The notes beneath the pieces were generated by a model, which was given only the letters and a program-made list of their open reading frames with translations, was not told where the DNA came from and did not search any database. From the NCBI GenBank assembly GCA_013697395.1, contig JACCWY010000176.1:1-10919 (forward strand): a stretch of 10,919 bases of DNA, written 5' to 3'. Positions 5,140 through 10,919 of this stretch are shown here, piece by piece (the first letter of the stretch is position 1; each line of letters begins with the position of its first letter). This DNA comes from Chloroflexota bacterium. GTDB lineage: Bacteria; Chloroflexota; Limnocylindria; QHBO01. The position numbers and the translations under genes were made by a program.

Positions 5140-6942
5140 CTCTGCGGCGGCGACCGGCCACAGCTCGCGGGACGCGTCGCGCGCCTGCAGGTCGGCGATG
5201 AACTCGTCGAGCGCCACGCCCTGCGACGACTCGCCGGTCCGGAGGCGCGGCGAGACGGCCCCGCCCTCGGCGTCGCGGTCGCCCACGACGACCATGACCG
5301 GCACCTTCTGCTCCTGTGCGTCGCGCAGCTTGAGCTGCATGCGCTCGGATCGGTCGTCGACCTCCGCGCGCAGCCCGGCATCGGCCAGGGCGGTGCGCAC
5401 CGACTCGGCGTAGTCGAGATGGCGGTCCGCGATCGGCACGATCATCACCTGCACCGGCGCCAGCCAGAACGGGAAGGCGCCGGCGTACTGCTCGGTCAGG
5501 ATGCCGATGAAACGCTCGAAGGAGCCGTAGATGGCGTAATGAATGACCACCGGGCGCTCGAAGCCTCCGTCCGCCGCCCGGTATTCGAGGTCGAAGCGCT
5601 GCGGCAGCTGGTAGTCGGCCTGGATGGTGGCCATCTGCCACTCCCGGCCGAGCGCGTCCTCGATGAAGATGTCGATCTTCGGCGCGTAGAACGCTCCCCC
5701 ACCCTCATCCATCGTGTACGACATGCCGTCCTCGTCCAGCCGCTCGCGGAGCCGGCCCTCGGCACGCTCCCAGAACTCGTCTGAGCCGAGGCGCTTCTCC
5801 GGCCGCGTGGCGAGCCTGGCGCGCGGCTCGAAGCCGAACGGCGCGTACTGCCTGCGCACGAGCGAGAGCGCCAGACGCAGCTCGTCATCCACCTGGTCGT
5901 CGCGGCAGAAGACGTGGGAGTCGTCCTGGGTCAGCTGCCGGACCCGGAACATCCCGGCCAGCACCCCGGTGCGCTCCTTGCGGAACAGGGTCGAGTAGTC
6001 GGCGAACCGGATCGGCAGCTCGCGATACGAATGCGATCGGGTCTTGTAGATGAGGATCTCCTCGGGGCAGTTCATCGGCTTCAGCCCGGAGACGTGGTCG
6101 TAGTCGTCGAGGACGAACATGTTGTCCTGGTAGTTGCCCCAGTGGCCGCTCGTCTCCCACAGCTCCTTCCGCACCAGGCTGGGCGTGCGAACTTCGTCGA
6201 AGCCGGCCTCACGGCGCACCTGGCGCGACCAGGCTTCGAGCGCCCGCCAGAGGGCCATGCCACGCGGGTGGAGGAAGGGGGCGGCTGGCGACTCGGGGTG
6301 GAAGGTGAACAGGTCGAGCTCGCGACCGAGCTTGCGATGGTCGCGCTTCTTCGCCTCCTCCAGCCGCCAGAGGTGCTTGTCGAGCTCCTCCTGGTTGTCC
6401 CAGGCCGTGCCGTAGATGCGCTGCAGCATCGGCCGGGACTCGTCGCCACGCCAGTACGCGCCGGCCGTGTGGAGCAGCTTGAAGGCCCCCAGCTCCTTCG
6501 TGGATCCGATGTGGCCGCCCCGGCACAGGTCCTCGAACGAGCCATGGCGATAGAACGACACGGTCTCCCCCTCCGACGCGGGCAGGTCGTTGACGATCTC
6601 GACCTTGAACGGCTGCCCCTTCGCCTCGAGCTGTTCGATCGCCTCGGCGCGCGGGAGGTCCATCGAGTGCTCGAAGCGCAGGTCCGCGGCCTGCTGCTCG
6701 CGCATCTTGGCCTCGATCTGCTCGAGGTCGCCCGGCGTCAACGGCCGCGGCAGGTCGAAGTCATAGTAGAAGCCATCCTTGATGGCAGGGCCGATGCCGA
6801 GCTTCGCGTCGGGGAAGAGCTCGATGACCGCGGCAGCCATCATGTGGGCGGCGCTGTGGCGCATCGCCGCCAGGCGGTCCTCGGTGCCCGACGACAGGGC
6901 GGCGGCGGCGTCCGCATGCGTCTCGTCCGCGTCGATTGCCAT
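5137..6942 (-). CDS. thrS: Threonyl-tRNA synthetase without TGS domain
   Basis: Charges tRNA-Thr and edits Ser-tRNA-Thr. At 601 residues it lacks the N-terminal TGS domain and starts almost directly with the editing domain: HSAAH (His29, His33) and CRGGH (Cys140, His144) supply that site. The class II core has FHPESPAAPFLHPRGMALW (214-232), the zinc ligands Cys292 (KPMNCPEE), His343 (TQDDSHVF) and His468 (VVIHYAIYGS), and motif 3 SFERFIGILTEQYAG (474-488). The anticodon-binding domain follows (about 495-590). The common CPGH at the zinc Cys is CPEE here. An in-frame TAG at 6978-6976, the stop of the upstream small ORF, precedes the ATG, so no TGS-coding sequence is fused on. No Shine-Dalgarno is seen; TACCCT lies 7 nt before the ATG, compatible with a leaderless transcript. 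Confidence 0.97.
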   Translation of the reverse strand: MAIDADETHADAAAALSSGTEDRLAAMRHSAAHMMAAAVIELFPDAKLGIGPAIKDGFYYDFDLPRPLTPGDLEQIEAKMREQQAADLRFEHSMDLPRAEAIEQLEAKGQPFKVEIVNDLPASEGETVSFYRHGSFEDLCRGGHIGSTKELGAFKLLHTAGAYWRGDESRPMLQRIYGTAWDNQEELDKHLWRLEEAKKRDHRKLGRELDLFTFHPESPAAPFLHPRGMALWRALEAWSRQVRREAGFDEVRTPSLVRKELWETSGHWGNYQDNMFVLDDYDHVSGLKPMNCPEEILIYKTRSHSYRELPIRFADYSTLFRKERTGVLAGMFRVRQLTQDDSHVFCRDDQVDDELRLALSLVRRQYAPFGFEPRARLATRPEKRLGSDEFWERAEGRLRERLDEDGMSYTMDEGGGAFYAPKIDIFIEDALGREWQMATIQADYQLPQRFDLEYRAADGGFERPVVIHYAIYGSFERFIGILTEQYAGAFPFWLAPVQVMIVPIADRHLDYAESVRTALADAGLRAEVDDRSERMQLKLRDAQEQKVPVMVVVGDRDAEGGAVSPRLRTGESSQGVALDEFIADLQARDASRELWPVAAAE

Positions 6943-6949
6943 GCGCCGA

Positions 6950-6955
6950 AGGGTA
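6950..6955 (-). promoter_or_regulatory. Possible -10 element for leaderless thrS
   Basis: TACCCT (TANNNT type) is followed by TCGGCGC and then the thrS ATG, the spacing expected if transcription begins at or next to the start codon. No -35 match is clear, and the motif alone has little information. Confidence 0.3.
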
Positions 6956-6975
6956 GCGCATGACGATATGAGCCA

Positions 6976-7212
6976 CTACGGGCGGGCGTCGGCCTCCGGT
7001 CCGACCCCGTCGTCCCGCCGCGGCTGCTCGGATTCCAGCTCCGGCTCGCCGGGCATCCCGGTCTCCGGAATCGGATCATCCATGTCGCCAGTCGGGGGCG
7101 TCATGGTGCCGCCGCCCGGGTAGGCGTCGTCACCGATGGGATCGCCGGCATCGCGATCCGGCTCGTCGAGCGGGCCCTGTCCGGGTCCCTGCGGGTCGTC
7201 ACGGTTGATCAT
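6976..7212 (-). CDS. Small acidic, Pro/Gly-rich disordered protein
   Basis: Not recognised. The 78-residue product is rich in Asp, Glu, Pro and Gly, with almost no large hydrophobic residues, no cysteine, no signal peptide and no membrane segment, so it is probably intrinsically disordered and strongly acidic. Translation is plausible because AGGAG lies 7 nt before the ATG at 7212, one of the better ribosome binding sites in the window. It sits 51 bp after paaD and 33 bp before thrS, in the position where paaE often follows paaD, but it shows no ferredoxin or flavin motif. It may be cotranscribed with the paa genes. A non-coding low-complexity stretch is the alternative. Confidence 0.55.
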   Translation of the reverse strand: MINRDDPQGPGQGPLDEPDRDAGDPIGDDAYPGGGTMTPPTGDMDDPIPETGMPGEPELESEQPRRDDGVGPEADARP

Positions 7213-7263
7213 CGGTCTGCTCCTGCGTGCGTGCGGGAACCGCGATGCAAGCGCCAGGCCACC

Positions 7264-7773
7264 TCAGACGCGCTTGAACTGCTCGAACGGCTGACGGCAA
7301 TCGGCGCAGTGGTGGATCGCGCGGCACAGGGTCGGGCCGAACGGGTTGTCCAGGGTGGTATTGCGCGAGCCGCAGTACGGGCATTCGGCGATCGGCATCA
7401 CCGCGAGCACGTCGAGCCCGTCCCCTCCCTCCATGACCGGGGGTGCGAAGCCGCTGCCTCGCAGCTGCTCGCGGCCGGCGACGGAGATCCGCTCGCTCGT
7501 CCACGGCGTCGCGAAGCTCACCTCGACCTCAACGCGGTCCGCGACACCCAGCTCCGTCAGCCGCTCGCCGATCTGCTGGCGCATGACCTCGATTGCCGGG
7601 CACCCGACGAAGGTCGGCAGCAGCTCGATATGAACCAGCTCGGGACCGATGCGCACCTCGCCAATCACCCCGAGATCCACGAGGCTGATGGCTGGAATCT
7701 CCGGGTCCGCGATGCTGGCGAGTGCGTCCCACACGCGCTGCTCCCGCGCGTCGAGCGTCGGCGAGCTCACCAT
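7264..7773 (-). CDS. paaD: Phenylacetyl-CoA epoxidase subunit PaaD (MIP18/DUF59 family)
   Basis: Accessory protein of the phenylacetyl-CoA epoxidase, thought to act in iron or Fe-S maturation of the multicomponent oxygenase. The 169 residues comprise a MIP18/DUF59 domain (about 10-90, with SIADPEIPAISLVDLGVIG and the LLPTFVGCPA signature around Cys58) and a C-terminal zinc-ribbon-like region with Cys131, Cys134, Cys150, Cys156 and Cys159 (CPYCGS, CRAIHHCADC), ending QPFEQFKRV as in PaaD homologues. The ATG at 7773 overlaps the paaC stop by 7 bp, with GAGGG about 6 nt upstream inside paaC. Confidence 0.93.
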   Translation of the reverse strand: MVSSPTLDAREQRVWDALASIADPEIPAISLVDLGVIGEVRIGPELVHIELLPTFVGCPAIEVMRQQIGERLTELGVADRVEVEVSFATPWTSERISVAGREQLRGSGFAPPVMEGGDGLDVLAVMPIAECPYCGSRNTTLDNPFGPTLCRAIHHCADCRQPFEQFKRV

Positions 7774-8561
7774 GTCGCGCCCTCTATCGACCGGGCGACC
7801 ATGGTGAACTGGCCGTGGAGCCAGCCGAAGTCATCGGTCCGTCGCGTCCGGCCGTCGATGCTGGGCTCCGCCGGCGGAAGGGCGCCGGTGATCGGCTCGA
7901 GCACCGGCCGGACCGTTTCCTGCCAGGCGGCGTGGAGCGCGCGCAGGGGCTCGGGCAGGAAGCCGGCCCGGACCAGCTCCTCGTCGGCCAGCAGCGGCGC
8001 GAAGACCTCCTGGGCGTCCGGCCACAGGCGGACGAGGGCATCGACGAGACGCTCGCGGACGTCGGGCGCGGCGTCGGCGAGGCGCCGCAGCCAGGCGTCG
8101 ACGTGCAGCCGGTGGTACGTCTCCTCGCGCCGCATCTTCGTCGTCAGCTGGGCGAGCGGCGCCCACCTGCTGCTCGCCAGCGCGGTGAGTCGAACGGCAT
8201 CGGCCGACTCGTACAGCCAGCGACGCGCCACGCTGAACGCCCAGTCGCCGCGCGCGTGGTTGAGCAGCGCCGCGTGCCGGTAGGCATCGGGCGCGCGACC
8301 GAAGGCGATCCGGTCGGCGTCATCGCCGGTCAGGTCAGCCAGCAGCTCGTACAGGGCACGCGCATGCCCGATCTCGTCCTGGGCGATCGAGCTGGTCGCC
8401 ACGTCCTCCTCCAGCATCGGCGCGATGCCCGTCCACTCGGAGTCCCAGCAGCCGATCACGAATTCGTCGTCCGCGACGCCGAGGATCAGCTCGGCGAGCG
8501 CCTCCCGGCCGGCCTCGTTGAGCTCAGGGGATGCCTTCGCTACCGGTGCGGACTCGGCCAT
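7767..8561 (-). CDS. paaC: Phenylacetyl-CoA epoxidase structural subunit PaaC
   Basis: Ferritin-like partner of PaaA; the PaaA-PaaC pair forms the core of the epoxidase, with PaaC structural rather than catalytic. It is 264 residues, mostly helical. Recognisable segments are LILGVADDEFVIGCWDSEW (25-43), EEDVATSSIAQDEIGHARAL (51-70), NHARGDWAFSVARRWLYE (101-118), MRREETYHRLHVDAWLRRL (143-161) and the C-terminal WLHGQFTMVARSIEGATW. The ATG at 8561 directly abuts the paaB TAG (TAGATG) with GGGGGAG just upstream, so translation is coupled to paaB; paaD overlaps its end. Confidence 0.94.
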   Translation of the reverse strand: MAESAPVAKASPELNEAGREALAELILGVADDEFVIGCWDSEWTGIAPMLEEDVATSSIAQDEIGHARALYELLADLTGDDADRIAFGRAPDAYRHAALLNHARGDWAFSVARRWLYESADAVRLTALASSRWAPLAQLTTKMRREETYHRLHVDAWLRRLADAAPDVRERLVDALVRLWPDAQEVFAPLLADEELVRAGFLPEPLRALHAAWQETVRPVLEPITGALPPAEPSIDGRTRRTDDFGWLHGQFTMVARSIEGATW

Positions 8562-8861
8562 CTACTCCCCCGCCGTTCCGCCGGCGCGCGCCTTCGCCGC
8601 CTCGAGCTTGTGCTTGATGAGGTATCCGCCCGGCTTCTTGTGGGACCGGTCGAAGGGCGGTTTGAGCAGGTCGGGGTCGTCGAGCTCGGTGATCGCGTCG
8701 CGCGGCACGATCCAGAGGCGATGCGACTCGCCGCGCCGGCCGTAGAACTCGCGCGCGTAGTGCATCGCAAGCTCCTCGTCTGGAGCGTTCACATTGCCGG
8801 AATGGATCATCGGGTCGCCCTCGTCCTCCTGGCGGAAGACCTCCCACACGCGCTCGCTCAT
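8562..8861 (-). CDS. paaB: Phenylacetyl-CoA epoxidase subunit PaaB
   Basis: Small subunit that bridges PaaAC dimers in the epoxidase complex. With the ATG at 8861 the product is 99 residues: MSERVWEVFRQEDEGDPMIH, then NVNAPDEELAMHYAREFYGR (23-42) and RLWIVPRDAIT (48-58), the PaaB hallmark, and the tail DLLKPPFDRSHKKPGGYLIK (64-83) found in many actinobacterial-type PaaB. A longer frame extends to 8975, but those 38 extra residues lie inside paaA and are unlike PaaB, so I rejected that start. paaA ends 10 bp upstream and paaC begins at the next base after the stop. Confidence 0.93.
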   Translation of the reverse strand: MSERVWEVFRQEDEGDPMIHSGNVNAPDEELAMHYAREFYGRRGESHRLWIVPRDAITELDDPDLLKPPFDRSHKKPGGYLIKHKLEAAKARAGGTAGE

Positions 8862-8871
8862 GCCGCCCGCG

Positions 8872-9840
8872 TCAGGCTGCGGCCGTCGCGTTCCCCAGGA
8901 GCGCGTCGCGGACCCACTGCGTGTCGGCGTAGTGATCGCGCCGGAACCCGAGCCGCTCCTGCGATGCCGGGCCATGGCCGGTCACGACGGACTTCAGCTC
9001 TGCCCAGTCGGGCTCCGTGTACTGCCACCGGCCTTCGGCCTCGTCGTAGTGCAGCGCAACGTCGGGGATCTGCAGGCCAAGCTCGCGGATGCGCGGCACG
9101 TAGATCGACAGGAACTCCTGGCGCAGCTGCTCGTTGTTCTTGGCCTTGATGCCCCAGTGCAGATCCTTGTCCCTGGCCGGGTCGGTGGGTGGTCCGTGCA
9201 TCTGCATGAGCGGCCCCCACCATCGGTCCAGGGCCTCCTGCACCATGGCGCGCTGGGCATCGGTCCCGTTCATCAAGGTCAGGACGACGTCGCGCCCGTG
9301 CATGATGTGAACGGACTCCTCCCAACAGATCTTCCGCATTGTGCGGGCATAGGGCGCGTAGGAGGAGTCGCGAAGTGCCTGCTGCGACACGATCGCAGCC
9401 GCATCGACGAGCCAGGCGATGATTCCGATATCCGCCCACGAGCGCGTCGGGTAATGGAAGACGTTGTGGAACTTCGTCTTTCCCTCGAGCAGGTCGGCCA
9501 GCATCTGCGCCCGCGGCTTGCCGAGGTCCTCGGCCACGCGGTAGAGCAGCTGGGCGTGGCCGACCTCGTCCTGGATCTTGCTGGTCAGGGCCAGCTTCCG
9601 CCGCAGGTTTGGCGCGCGCATGATCCAGTCGCGCTCGGGCAGCACGCCCATCAGCTCGCTGTTGGCATGCATCTCCACGAACTTGAGGACGGCCGCGCGA
9701 TACTCGTCGGGCATCCATGCGTCCGCCTCGACCTTGCCGCCCGATCCGACGTGGGCGAAGAAGCCGTCGGCGTCCCCCGGCGCGTACGGCGGCCGGCCGT
9801 TCAGCGGCTGAATCGTATCGGTCTGCTCCACGGTGGCCAT
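8872..9840 (-). CDS. paaA: Phenylacetyl-CoA epoxidase catalytic subunit PaaA
   Basis: Diiron oxygenase subunit that epoxidises the ring of phenylacetyl-CoA in the aerobic paa pathway. The product is 322 residues from ATG 9840. Iron-ligand segments of the family are intact: MHANSELMGVLPE (Glu62), SKIQDEVGHAQLLY (Glu92, His95), IAWLVDAAAIV (Asp146) and ICWEESVHIMHG (Glu174/175, His178). Other PaaA hallmarks are DWIMRAPNLRRK (71-82), PTRSWADIGI (131-140) and the C-terminal QERLGFRRDHYADTQWVRDA. The frame stays open to an ATG at 9978 overlapping the upstream gene, but that extension covers the AT-rich palindrome and does not resemble PaaA. No Shine-Dalgarno is seen before 9840. First gene of paaABCD; paaE is absent here. 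Confidence 0.96.
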   Translation of the reverse strand: MATVEQTDTIQPLNGRPPYAPGDADGFFAHVGSGGKVEADAWMPDEYRAAVLKFVEMHANSELMGVLPERDWIMRAPNLRRKLALTSKIQDEVGHAQLLYRVAEDLGKPRAQMLADLLEGKTKFHNVFHYPTRSWADIGIIAWLVDAAAIVSQQALRDSSYAPYARTMRKICWEESVHIMHGRDVVLTLMNGTDAQRAMVQEALDRWWGPLMQMHGPPTDPARDKDLHWGIKAKNNEQLRQEFLSIYVPRIRELGLQIPDVALHYDEAEGRWQYTEPDWAELKSVVTGHGPASQERLGFRRDHYADTQWVRDALLGNATAAA

Positions 9841-9881
9841 AGGGTACCGCAAGACCGATGCACGAGACAGGGGCGAGGCCG

Positions 9882-9893
9882 ATATACGTATAT
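9882..9893. promoter_or_regulatory. AT-rich palindrome upstream of paaA
   Basis: ATATACGTATAT is a perfect 12-bp palindrome, 41 bp before the paaA start and conspicuous in GC-rich surroundings. It contains TATAT steps that could serve as a -10, so it could be the paa promoter, an operator for a paa regulator, or both. No convincing -35 is visible. Confidence 0.45.
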
Positions 9894-9970
9894 ACTCCGC
9901 GAGCCTCAGGCCGGGCGCAGCTCGAGCGTCGTGTCGAGCACCTCGTCGCGGACCAGCGTCGAAGCGCCGA

Positions 9971-10213
9971 TCAGTCATGCGGCGCGCGCTTCAGCGGTCG
10001 GTGCCATCGTTCGTATGCCTCGCGCCCGGAGCAGTCAACCCGCAGGGAGCCCTCTACCGGGCTGATCTCGACGCGCGGCACGTACAGATCGGTCGGAAGC
10101 AGGCCACGGGTCCTGACCAGCAGGTAGTCGACGAAGACGGCGTCGACCGTCCCGATCCTCGCGCCGCCACGACCGACCAGCCGGGCGCCGGGCCGGATAT
10201 CTGATGGGTCCAC
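9971..10213 (-). CDS. Small PRC-barrel/DUF2171-like protein
   Basis: An 80-residue single-domain protein with a beta-rich pattern typical of PRC-barrel and DUF2171 proteins: IRPGARLVGRGGARIGTVDA (6-25), DYLLVRTRG, then DLYVPRVEISPVEGSLRVDC. Such domains occur in stress-linked and RNA-processing proteins, but I cannot assign a function. I take GTG 10213 as start because the homologous fold begins there and TAGGCT lies 7 nt upstream, as expected for a leaderless mRNA; the frame stays open to 10312, but that extra segment overlaps the kinase gene and looks like noise. It lies 58 bp after the lipid kinase and about 130 bp before paaA. Confidence 0.7.
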   Translation of the reverse strand: MDPSDIRPGARLVGRGGARIGTVDAVFVDYLLVRTRGLLPTDLYVPRVEISPVEGSLRVDCSGREAYERWHRPLKRAPHD

Positions 10214-10220
10214 GCGCCGT

Positions 10221-10226
10221 AGCCTA
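10221..10226 (-). promoter_or_regulatory. Possible -10 element for a leaderless small gene
   Basis: TAGGCT followed by ACGGCGC and the GTG at 10213 repeats the arrangement seen before thrS (TANNNT, 7 nt, start codon, with CGGCGC in the spacer). Confidence 0.25.
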
Positions 10227-10271
10227 GTGCGCGCGCTCGCCGCGTGTCCCGCCGCCGCGTCGGCGTCCAGC

Positions 10272-10919
10272 TCAGCCGCCTCGATCAGCCGGCACGGCGA
10301 CCTCGAGGGCACCGGCGACGACCGAGACCCGAAGCGGAAGGCCTCCGAACGGCTCGCCGTCGAGGTGGACCAGCGTGGCGGGCTCGCCGTCGAGCTCGAC
10401 CGTGCGCCCGGTGTACGTGCTCACCTGCGGATGCCGGACGTGGGTCCCGCGATACAGGTTCGGCAGCTGCCGCAGGGCGGTCATGCGCGAGATGTCGCCC
10501 ACCACGCAGACGTCGAGGAGGCCGTCGTCCGGCCGCGCCCAGGGCGCGATCCGCATCCCGCCGCCGTAGTACGCGCCGTTGGCGATGGCGACGAGGAGCA
10601 CCTCGTGGACAGACCGGGCTCCGTCAATGACGAGTTCGACCCGCCGGTTCGCGTAGCGGCGCAGCTCGCTGAGCGTGGTGAGCAGGTAGCCGCCTCGGCC
10701 TGCCTGCCAGCCCCGGCGATCCAGCATGGCCTTTGCGACCTGGCCGTCGAAGCCGATCCCGCCGGCCGATGCGAACCAGCGCTCGGCGCCGTCACCGTTC
10801 CGCGCTCGCGCAACGTCCAGCGGAGACGTCGTGCGACCGATCGCCGCGCGCCATGCCGACGCCGGGTCAGCGGGCAGGCCCAGGCTGCGCGCGAGGTCGT
10901 TGCCGCTGCCGAGCGGCAC
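10272..10919 (-). CDS. YegS/DgkB-type diacylglycerol or sphingosine kinase family protein, 5' end missing
   Basis: C-terminal 216 residues of a lipid kinase of the YegS/DgkB/LCB5 family, which phosphorylates diacylglycerol or related lipids at the membrane. The visible part opens with VPLGSGNDLARSLGLP, the nucleotide-site segment that in this family follows GGDGT; the GGDGT half lies beyond the window edge, and the edge GTG is an internal valine. Other family features are GGIGFDGQVAKAM (53-65), GAYYGGGMRIAPWARPDDG (114-132), LLDVCVVGDISR and LVHLDGEPFGG near the C terminus. Full-length members are about 300 residues, so roughly 80-100 are missing. Whether the substrate is diacylglycerol or another lipid cannot be told. 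Confidence 0.88.
   Translation of the reverse strand: MPLGSGNDLARSLGLPADPASAWRAAIGRTTSPLDVARARNGDGAERWFASAGGIGFDGQVAKAMLDRRGWQAGRGGYLLTTLSELRRYANRRVELVIDGARSVHEVLLVAIANGAYYGGGMRIAPWARPDDGLLDVCVVGDISRMTALRQLPNLYRGTHVRHPQVSTYTGRTVELDGEPATLVHLDGEPFGGLPLRVSVVAGALEVAVPADRGG

Noticed and set aside
4974..5140. Frames in which the thrS-VOC repeats read as similar peptides (RATGQ, RPTGQ, each followed by a stop)
   Set aside because: The similarity follows from the shared DNA box CGCGCCACGGGTCA or its core. The copies are in different frames without starts, so this is treated as DNA repeats rather than short genes.
5914..6963. Long plus-strand reading frame opposite thrS
   Set aside because: Exact antisense of thrS in high-GC sequence. 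The product is a biased Arg/Leu/Glu/Val mixture without a domain, while the minus strand gives a complete ThrRS. The same applies to the other long plus-strand frames (69-1043, 1507-2562, 3045-4226, 7231-8283, 7722-9149, 8794-10065).
8862..8975. Upstream start for PaaB at 8975
   Set aside because: Adds 38 Arg/Ser-rich residues read from inside paaA; PaaB homologues begin at the segment starting MSERVWEVFRQ.
9841..9978. 46-residue N-terminal extension of PaaA from ATG 9978
   Set aside because: The ATG overlaps the stop of the small PRC-like gene, but the extra residues are unlike any PaaA N terminus and would translate the AT-rich palindrome. ATG 9840 gives the normal family length.

Overview
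High-GC bacterial chromosome carrying fifteen genes, all on the minus strand, so transcription runs from high to low coordinates. The genes are core translation genes next to a phenylacetate-CoA epoxidase cluster. The GC content, the sparse Shine-Dalgarno sites with some possible leaderless starts, the deazaflavin (F420)-type reductase family, a threonyl-tRNA synthetase without its TGS domain and a Cys4 PheS suggest Chloroflexota (Limnocylindria/Ellin6529-like) or a deep actinobacterial relative. This placement is inferred from family features only.

Layout in transcription order: (1) the 3' part of a YegS/DgkB-type lipid kinase, cut by the window edge, and a small PRC-barrel/DUF2171-like protein. 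(2) paaA-paaB-paaC-paaD, the catalytic and maturation parts of the aerobic phenylacetyl-CoA epoxidase, packed with 10, 0 and -7 bp junctions; the reductase gene paaE is absent, and a 78-residue acidic disordered ORF follows paaD. (3) thrS. (4) A 159-bp gap with a palindrome and a repeated box, then a tight pair encoding a VOC protein and an F420H2-dependent (Ddn-like) reductase. (5) infC-rpmI-rplT, with a near-consensus promoter, a leader hairpin and a probable non-canonical CTG start for infC, ending in a strong intrinsic terminator. (6) pheS-pheT, separated by 1 bp; pheT runs off the left edge.

The right half supplies the ring-epoxidation step of aerobic phenylacetate degradation, which would need PaaE and the upstream ligase from elsewhere in the genome. 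The left half is the conserved thrS/infC/rpmI/rplT/pheST neighbourhood, interrupted by the VOC/Ddn pair. The most informative regulatory sequence is around infC, where promoter, hairpin and CTG start suggest control of IF3 and ribosomal protein synthesis.

I see no mobile element, CRISPR array, tRNA or rRNA, and no convincing plus-strand gene. I found no clearly new multi-gene system. The unusual points are regulatory (infC, thrS-VOC gap, paaA upstream region) and architectural (ThrRS, IF3 tail).
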